10,724 bases of DNA from Crocinitomicaceae bacterium (lineage in GTDB: Bacteria; Bacteroidota; Bacteroidia; Flavobacteriales_D; Sanyastnellaceae): assembly GCA_020848015.1 (NCBI GenBank), contig JADLBA010000108.1, forward strand, positions 1 to 10,724, read 5' to 3'. The translations under genes and the position numbers were made by a program. The notes beneath the pieces are model-generated. The model was not told the DNA's origin. It saw nothing but the letters and a program-made list of their open reading frames with translations, and ran no database searches. This document shows, piece after piece, positions 6,782 through 10,724 of the stretch; position 1 is the stretch's first letter; the number at the start of each line of letters is the position of its first letter.

Positions 6782-7462
6782 ATGGAACTCATTCGTACTC
6801 TCCTCGATGTTATACTGCATATTAATGACTACCTCGATGGTTGGGTACAGAATTATGGCACTGCGATCTACGCTATCCTCTTTCTGATCATTTTCGTGGA
6901 AACAGGGTTGGTGATCATGCCTTTTTTACCCGGCGACTCACTGTTATTCGCCGCTGGTGCAATCTGTGCCAGAACAGCCTCCGACCCCGACCCTTCTATG
7001 AATATCACCGTCCTGATCCTGCTCCTTTTCATCGCTGCCGTAGCCGGTGATAATACCAATTATGCTATCGGACGTTTCTTCGGTGGTCGCGCTATCAATC
7101 TTCGTATTGGCAAACGTCGCCTTGTAAAACAGGAATACCTCGAAAAGACACATTCCTTCTTCGAAAAATATGGCACTAAGGCTATTATCATGGCGCGCTT
7201 TGTCCCCATTGTCCGAACCTTCACTCCATTTGTAGCGGGTGTCGGGAAAATGTCGTACCGCAAAAAATTCCTGCCTTTCGATATCATTGGTGGGTTTTTA
7301 TGGATAGCCTCTATGTCTCTCGCCGGATATTGGCTCGGCACGCACGATTGGGTAAAAAAACATTTTGAAGCCGTCGTTGTAGGAATCATCCTTGTTTCAT
7401 TACTCCCAGTAGTAATAACTTTCCTTCGACATAAATTCATATCTAAAAAAACATCCGAGTGA
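6782..7462 (+). CDS. DedA-family (VTT domain) integral membrane protein
   Basis: A 226-residue inner membrane protein with several hydrophobic segments (about 27-48, 76-90, 165-184, 196-215). DedA proteins are linked to undecaprenyl-phosphate or phospholipid flipping, membrane potential and envelope stress resistance. The signature residues are in place: FVETGLVIMPFLPGDSLLF (38-56) gives E40 and D52, GDNTNYAIGRFFG (89-101) follows, and ARFVPIVRTFTPFVAGV (138-154) gives R139 and R145. These correspond in identity and spacing to the functionally required E39, D51, R130 and R136 reported for E. coli YqjA/YghB. It starts 41 bases after the rhodanese gene, and its TGA overlaps the GTG start of aroE, so the two are probably translationally coupled. 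It is complete and ordinary in length. The lipid substrate cannot be stated. Confidence 0.9.
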   Translation: MELIRTLLDVILHINDYLDGWVQNYGTAIYAILFLIIFVETGLVIMPFLPGDSLLFAAGAICARTASDPDPSMNITVLILLLFIAAVAGDNTNYAIGRFFGGRAINLRIGKRRLVKQEYLEKTHSFFEKYGTKAIIMARFVPIVRTFTPFVAGVGKMSYRKKFLPFDIIGGFLWIASMSLAGYWLGTHDWVKKHFEAVVVGIILVSLLPVVITFLRHKFISKKTSE

Positions 7463-8202
7463 GACTCTTTGGCCTCATCGGCTACCCAATTGAGCACTCT
7501 TTTTCTGCCGCATTTTTTTCTGAAAAATTCGAAAAGGAGTTAATCAATGATTGCGCTTACCAGAATTTACCCCTCTCTTCAATTCGTCAATTCCCCTCGT
7601 TAATCAGCACTCACCCTGAGCTCTGCGGTCTCAATGTAACTGTTCCCTATAAAGAATTGATCATACCTTACCTGACTGCATTAGACAATGTAGCCGCGGA
7701 AATTGGAGCGGTTAATTGCATCAATGTACAGGGAAAACAAATGACCGGCTTCAATACTGACGCTTTCGGATTTGAATATTCTATCAAACCATTTCTCGAA
7801 AATAAATACGAAAGAGCTCTGATTTTGGGGAGTGGTGGCGCATCAAAAGCAATTATTTATACTCTGAAAAAATGGGGTATTGATTATCGCGTGGCAACAC
7901 GTACCCCAAAAATGCAATACCATCTTTCCTATGAAGATATAACACCCGAACTACTCTCCTTTTTCCCCCTTATCATCAATACAACTCCTCTGGGTACATT
8001 TCCAGATACTGCCAATTGCCCAAATATTCCTTATGAAGCAATTACAGAACAGCATTTTTTATACGATCTCGTTTATAATCCATCGCTTACTACTTTTCTG
8101 AAGCGCGGGCGCGATGCAGGAGCCCAAGTAATGAACGGTCTTGCTATGCTTAAACTACAGGCTGAAAAAAGCTGGGAAATATGGAACAAACACGAAAACT
8201 AA
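7459..8202 (+). CDS. aroE: Shikimate dehydrogenase (NADP+)
   Basis: A 247-residue AroE, slightly shorter than the E. coli enzyme (272) but normal for Bacteroidota. It reduces 3-dehydroshikimate to shikimate with NADPH in the aromatic amino acid (chorismate) pathway. The substrate site is complete: S14 and S16 (EHSFS), the catalytic lysine K65 (NVTVPYK), N86 (AVNCI), D101 (GFNTDAFG) and Q234 (LKLQAEKSW). The cofactor domain has GSGGASKA (124-131), an R148-containing ATRTP in place of the usual NRT motif for the NADP phosphate, NTTPLG (174-179) and DLVYNP (203-208). It starts with GTG, in a GTGA overlap with the dedA-like stop. The start is fixed by the conserved N-terminus RLFGLIGYPIEHS. The context suggests co-transcription rather than an aro operon, since no other aromatic pathway gene is adjacent. 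Confidence 0.93.
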   Translation: MRLFGLIGYPIEHSFSAAFFSEKFEKELINDCAYQNLPLSSIRQFPSLISTHPELCGLNVTVPYKELIIPYLTALDNVAAEIGAVNCINVQGKQMTGFNTDAFGFEYSIKPFLENKYERALILGSGGASKAIIYTLKKWGIDYRVATRTPKMQYHLSYEDITPELLSFFPLIINTTPLGTFPDTANCPNIPYEAITEQHFLYDLVYNPSLTTFLKRGRDAGAQVMNGLAMLKLQAEKSWEIWNKHEN

Positions 8203-8207
8203 AACTT

Positions 8208-8217
8208 TGCTTAAGCA
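8208..8217. repeat. 10-bp perfect palindrome after aroE
   Basis: TGCTTAAGCA reads the same on both strands. It begins six bases after the aroE stop, at the head of the 66-base gap before the glycosyltransferase genes. No T-tract follows and there is no loop, so it is better seen as a possible protein-binding dyad than as a terminator. Chance is a fair alternative. Confidence 0.25.
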
Positions 8218-8253
8218 GATCACTATAATCAACAGGATTGAATTTATTTTGTA

Positions 8254-8268
8254 GCTGATTAATTCAGC
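8254..8268. repeat. Inverted repeat abutting the GT4 start codon
   Basis: GCTGA (8254-8258) and TCAGC (8264-8268) are inverted repeats around TTAAT. The right arm ends at the base immediately before the ATG at 8269. In RNA this would form a small five-pair stem exactly where the ribosome must bind. As DNA it could be an operator half-site pair. Either role is inferred. Confidence 0.3.
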
Positions 8269-9372
8269 ATGATAAAAGTCTGCCATTTCAGTTCCGTCCA
8301 TAAAGCAGGTGATACCCGGATATTTGTGAAAGAATGTCGCTCGCTGGCAAAAGCGGGATATGATGTTTCCCTTGTAGTGACAAACACCACAGAAGAAATT
8401 ACCGATGGCGTTCGGGTCATCAATGTTCCTTTTAAAGGTGGACGACTGCTCAGGATGTTTCGCGCATCTGCGATGGTATATAAAAAAGCTCTCGAACAAA
8501 ATGCGGATATTTACCATTTTCATGACGCTGAACTATTAAAATTCGGTGTGAAACTGGCGCGAATGGGAAAGAAGGTGATTTACGACAGCCACGAAGACCT
8601 CCCTCGACAACTGACGCATAAACACTATATCCCAAAATTCCTTCATCCGATTCTCACCCCTTTGGTAGAAACTTGGGAAAATAAAAAAGTTAAGCAACTG
8701 TCGGCAATTGTAGCAGCAACTCCTGTCATAAGAAACCGTTTTTTAAAGATTCATTCAAACACAGTAGATGTCTGTAATTTCCCCAACCTCGAAGAGTTGA
8801 CCTCACCTGTTTCTTTCGATAAAAAAAAAAATCAGGCTTGCTATATCGGAAGTATCACCGAAGTCAGAGGCATTCGCGAACTAATGAATGCAATGGAAAT
8901 TTCCAACTATAGCTTAGTGCTCGGCGGAGTCATTGACCCTCCCGAATTACGAGATAGCCTTGAAAAATATGAAGGATGGAAAAAAACTTCTTATCTCGGA
9001 TTCCTCAACCGCAACCAGGTAAAGTCAGTTCTCGACAGCAGCAAGATTGGACTCCTTCCGCTGCATAAAGTCAGGAATTATGTTGATAGTCTGCCCGTAA
9101 AAATGTTCGAATATATGGCTGCCGGTATTCCCTTTATAGCAACCGATATTCCATCTTGGTATCCATATATCCTGGAACATAAGTGCGGTGTGGTCGTAGA
9201 TATTTTTGACAAAAAAAAATTTGGTGAGAAAATCAATGACCTCTTTGCAGACGAAAAGAAATCCATTGAAATGGGAAAGAACGGGAGGCGTGCAGTAGAA
9301 ACATTATACAACTGGGCAAATGAGGAAAAGAAACTGTTGCGTCTCTATCATTCACTAAGCTCCGGATCATGA
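8269..9372 (+). CDS. GT4-like glycosyltransferase (GT-B fold)
   Basis: A 367-residue cytoplasmic or membrane-associated glycosyltransferase that probably adds a sugar from a nucleotide-sugar donor to a growing surface glycan. The N-terminal domain shows the family's typical opening, VCHFSSVHKAGDTRIFVKEC (4-23), then AKAGYDVSLV (27-36), YHFHDAELL (82-90) and VIYDSHEDLPRQ (103-114). The C-terminal donor-binding domain contains CYIGSITEVRGIRELMNAM (191-209), YLGFL (242-246), IGLLPL (260-265) and the GT4 signature KMFEYMAAGIPFIATD (278-293), with E281 in the first glutamate position of the E-x7-E type motif; the second position is not a glutamate. The sugar and linkage cannot be told. It overlaps the next glycosyltransferase by four bases (ATGA), so both are co-translated. 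The upstream 66-base gap has two dyads but no clear TAnnTTTG box. Confidence 0.85.
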   Translation: MIKVCHFSSVHKAGDTRIFVKECRSLAKAGYDVSLVVTNTTEEITDGVRVINVPFKGGRLLRMFRASAMVYKKALEQNADIYHFHDAELLKFGVKLARMGKKVIYDSHEDLPRQLTHKHYIPKFLHPILTPLVETWENKKVKQLSAIVAATPVIRNRFLKIHSNTVDVCNFPNLEELTSPVSFDKKKNQACYIGSITEVRGIRELMNAMEISNYSLVLGGVIDPPELRDSLEKYEGWKKTSYLGFLNRNQVKSVLDSSKIGLLPLHKVRNYVDSLPVKMFEYMAAGIPFIATDIPSWYPYILEHKCGVVVDIFDKKKFGEKINDLFADEKKSIEMGKNGRRAVETLYNWANEEKKLLRLYHSLSSGS

Positions 9373-10403
9373 CGCTTCCCACAGTTTCCATCATCATTCC
9401 ATGCTTCAATGAAGTTACATTCATTGATTCGCTAATGGAAAATATTCTCGCTCAGGACTACCCAGATGAAAAAATTGAGATACTTGTAGCCGATGGAAAT
9501 AGCTCTGACGGCTCCTTTCAAAAATTAATGCTTTGGTCTGAAAAAATTTCACGCCTCAGAATTCTTGTCAACGAAACACGGTATGCCCCCAGCGGACTTA
9601 ACCTATGCATTCGATCGTCAACGGGGAATATCATTATAAGAATGGATATTCATGCCATTTACCCAATAAACTATATCCGCCGCCTCGTCGAAGAACTGCT
9701 CAATAACAATGCAGAAAATACCGGCGGAGTATTGATCACCGAAAAAGGTGCTGATACAGCCGAAGCAGAGGCAATTGCTACTGTCACTTCTCATCCTCTC
9801 GGAATTGGAAATGCTCATTTCAGAACCGGAGTAGATATAATCAGAAAGGTGGACACTGTTCCGTTCGGCTGTTTCCATCGGGAAATTTTTGATCGTATCG
9901 GTTTATACGATGAAGAACTGTTGCGCAACCAAGACGATGAACTCAATGGTCGCATTGTACTCCGGGGAGGTACTATTCTCCTAATCCCCGATGTGCAGGT
10001 ACGCTATTTCGCACGCGACACAAGAGCGAAATTATCTGCGATGTATTACCAGTATGGTTTCTTCAAGCCGTTAGTTAATATCAAACTTGGGCAACCCGCT
10101 TCCCTAAGACAATTCGCCCCTCCCTCACTGATTCTTATCCTTGGAATACTTCTACTGCTGTCGCCAATATCTTATGTTTTTTTTCTCCTTTTTATTTTAG
10201 TACTTTGCTTGTATGCGCTATCTGCGACTGTCATTTCCATCATCTTGTCGAATAAAGAAAAAGGTCGCTTTCTCGAACTGGTAAAAACTTTTCCAACAGT
10301 TCACTTCAGCTACGGCTGGGGATACCTCATGGGCTTATGGCAATTTGTGCTGACAAAAGGTGTTCGAAAGAAAAAGATGGAAGAATTAAAAGAAAACAGG
10401 TAA
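9369..10403 (+). CDS. GT2 glycosyltransferase, ExoA-like, with C-terminal membrane helices
   Basis: A 344-residue GT-A fold enzyme. The N-terminal half has VSIIIPCFNE (6-15), EILVADGNSSDGS (37-49), RYAPSGLNLCI (71-81) and MDIHAIYP (92-99). In the last, D93-I-H95 replaces the usual DxD metal site; the DxHA form is typical of the succinoglycan ExoA-like branch. Next are VPFGCFHREIFDRIGLYDE (164-182) and RNQDDELNGRI (186-196), the acceptor-side acidic motif. No QxxRW motif is seen, so it is not a processive cellulose or hyaluronan synthase type. The C-terminus carries two hydrophobic helices (about 252-270 and 271-293) and a further hydrophobic stretch (about 312-328) with a basic tail, anchoring it in the inner membrane. 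It probably adds one sugar to a lipid-linked exopolysaccharide or O-antigen repeat. Its ATG overlaps the GT4 stop (ATGA), and the next gene starts four bases after its own stop. Confidence 0.85.
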   Translation: MTLPTVSIIIPCFNEVTFIDSLMENILAQDYPDEKIEILVADGNSSDGSFQKLMLWSEKISRLRILVNETRYAPSGLNLCIRSSTGNIIIRMDIHAIYPINYIRRLVEELLNNNAENTGGVLITEKGADTAEAEAIATVTSHPLGIGNAHFRTGVDIIRKVDTVPFGCFHREIFDRIGLYDEELLRNQDDELNGRIVLRGGTILLIPDVQVRYFARDTRAKLSAMYYQYGFFKPLVNIKLGQPASLRQFAPPSLILILGILLLLSPISYVFFLLFILVLCLYALSATVISIILSNKEKGRFLELVKTFPTVHFSYGWGYLMGLWQFVLTKGVRKKKMEELKENR

Positions 10404-10407
10404 AAGA

Positions 10408-10724
10408 ATGAGATTCTCAACTCTGATAGCGCTATCTATTCTCAGCACACTTGGCGCAGCTCAACCTATGGAAAATTCAACGGGCCACATCTTTCCATTG
10501 AATGCCGTCTGGAAATTTGCAGAGGCTGACTCTTCTAACTGGAATCTAGCTGCAGTACCTGGCTGTGTACACACCGACCTCCTACGCAACGGGCTTATCC
10601 CCGACCCCTTTAGCGGAACAAACGAACTTCACTGCCAATGGATCGGAGAAAGAGACTGGGTATATGAAACAGAACCTTTTTCAATTGATGAGAAAACCCT
10701 GCGCAACGATATTGTTAGAATTCG
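10408..10724 (+). CDS. Secreted GH2 beta-mannosidase, N-terminal part (truncated by window end)
   Basis: 105 codons are visible; the gene runs off the window, and full-length relatives are roughly 800-900 residues. The first 18 or so residues form a signal peptide (MRFSTLIALSILSTLGAA, then QP), predicting export. After it comes the start of the GH2 sugar-binding (jelly-roll) domain with the beta-mannosidase pattern: WKFAEADSSNWNLAAVPGCV, then HTDLL, IPDPFSGTNE and WIGERDWVYE. The VPGxVHTDLL and IPDPFxGxNE strings are the hallmark of the beta-mannosidase branch (LacZ-type enzymes differ here). The enzyme would release terminal beta-linked mannose from oligosaccharides in the periplasm. The catalytic domain lies outside the window, so activity cannot be checked. 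It starts four bases after the GT2 gene, which suggests one transcript with the two glycosyltransferases. Confidence 0.85.
   Translation, partial: MRFSTLIALSILSTLGAAQPMENSTGHIFPLNAVWKFAEADSSNWNLAAVPGCVHTDLLRNGLIPDPFSGTNELHCQWIGERDWVYETEPFSIDEKTLRNDIVRI

Noticed and set aside
7060..7497. 145-residue open frame on the minus strand within the dedA-like gene
   Set aside because: The sense strand shows all DedA signature residues; the antisense product shows no coherent domain.
8223..8228. TATAAT, an E. coli-like -10 box before the GT4 gene
   Set aside because: Bacteroidota primary sigma factors use TAnnTTTG rather than TATAAT, and there is no matching -35 element.

Overview
The window looks like chromosomal DNA of a member of the Bacteroidota, moderately AT-rich. 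Three things point there. Start codons mostly lack a Shine-Dalgarno sequence. Two intergenic regions carry the TAnnTTTG -7 box used by the Bacteroidota primary sigma factor. The gene set (a large membrane VWA protein, a bacterial ComA-like protein next to a TPR protein, DedA and AroE) also fits that phylum. I cannot place it below phylum level. Every convincing gene is on the + strand, and I see no rRNA, tRNA, CRISPR array, IS element or phage gene.

Layout. Positions 2-73 hold the C-terminal end of an unidentified membrane protein. fabG (210-956) encodes the ketoacyl-ACP reductase of fatty acid synthesis and is followed by an AT-rich hairpin. A 695-residue membrane protein with a von Willebrand A-like domain follows (1062-3149), then a YdcF/SanA-type DUF218 membrane protein (3307-3933). 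A 203-base gap with a good Bacteroidota promoter box (4071-4078) leads into a five-gene block: a TPR protein (4137-5540), a ComA-type phosphosulfolactate synthase homologue (5596-6381), a single-domain rhodanese (6393-6740), a DedA-family membrane protein (6782-7462) and shikimate dehydrogenase aroE (7459-8202, GTG start overlapping the DedA stop). After a 66-base gap comes a glycan module: a GT4-like glycosyltransferase (8269-9372), an ExoA-like GT2 glycosyltransferase (9369-10403, ATGA overlap) and the start of a secreted GH2 beta-mannosidase (10408 to the window end).

How the genes may work together. The block from 4137 to 8202 probably forms one transcript. Its most thought-provoking pair is the ComA homologue (family reaction: sulfite plus phosphoenolpyruvate gives phosphosulfolactate) and the rhodanese 11 bases downstream (family chemistry can release sulfite from thiosulfate). 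A link to sulfonate or sulfonolipid metabolism is inference only. The last three genes probably build or remodel a surface or extracellular polysaccharide.

The genes are mostly recognisable housekeeping or cell-envelope functions. I found no convincing new defence or mobile system. The points most worth a second look are the ComA-rhodanese pairing, the unusual VWA protein, a 23-codon leader ORF overlapping the DUF218 start by ATGA, and several short intergenic dyads.
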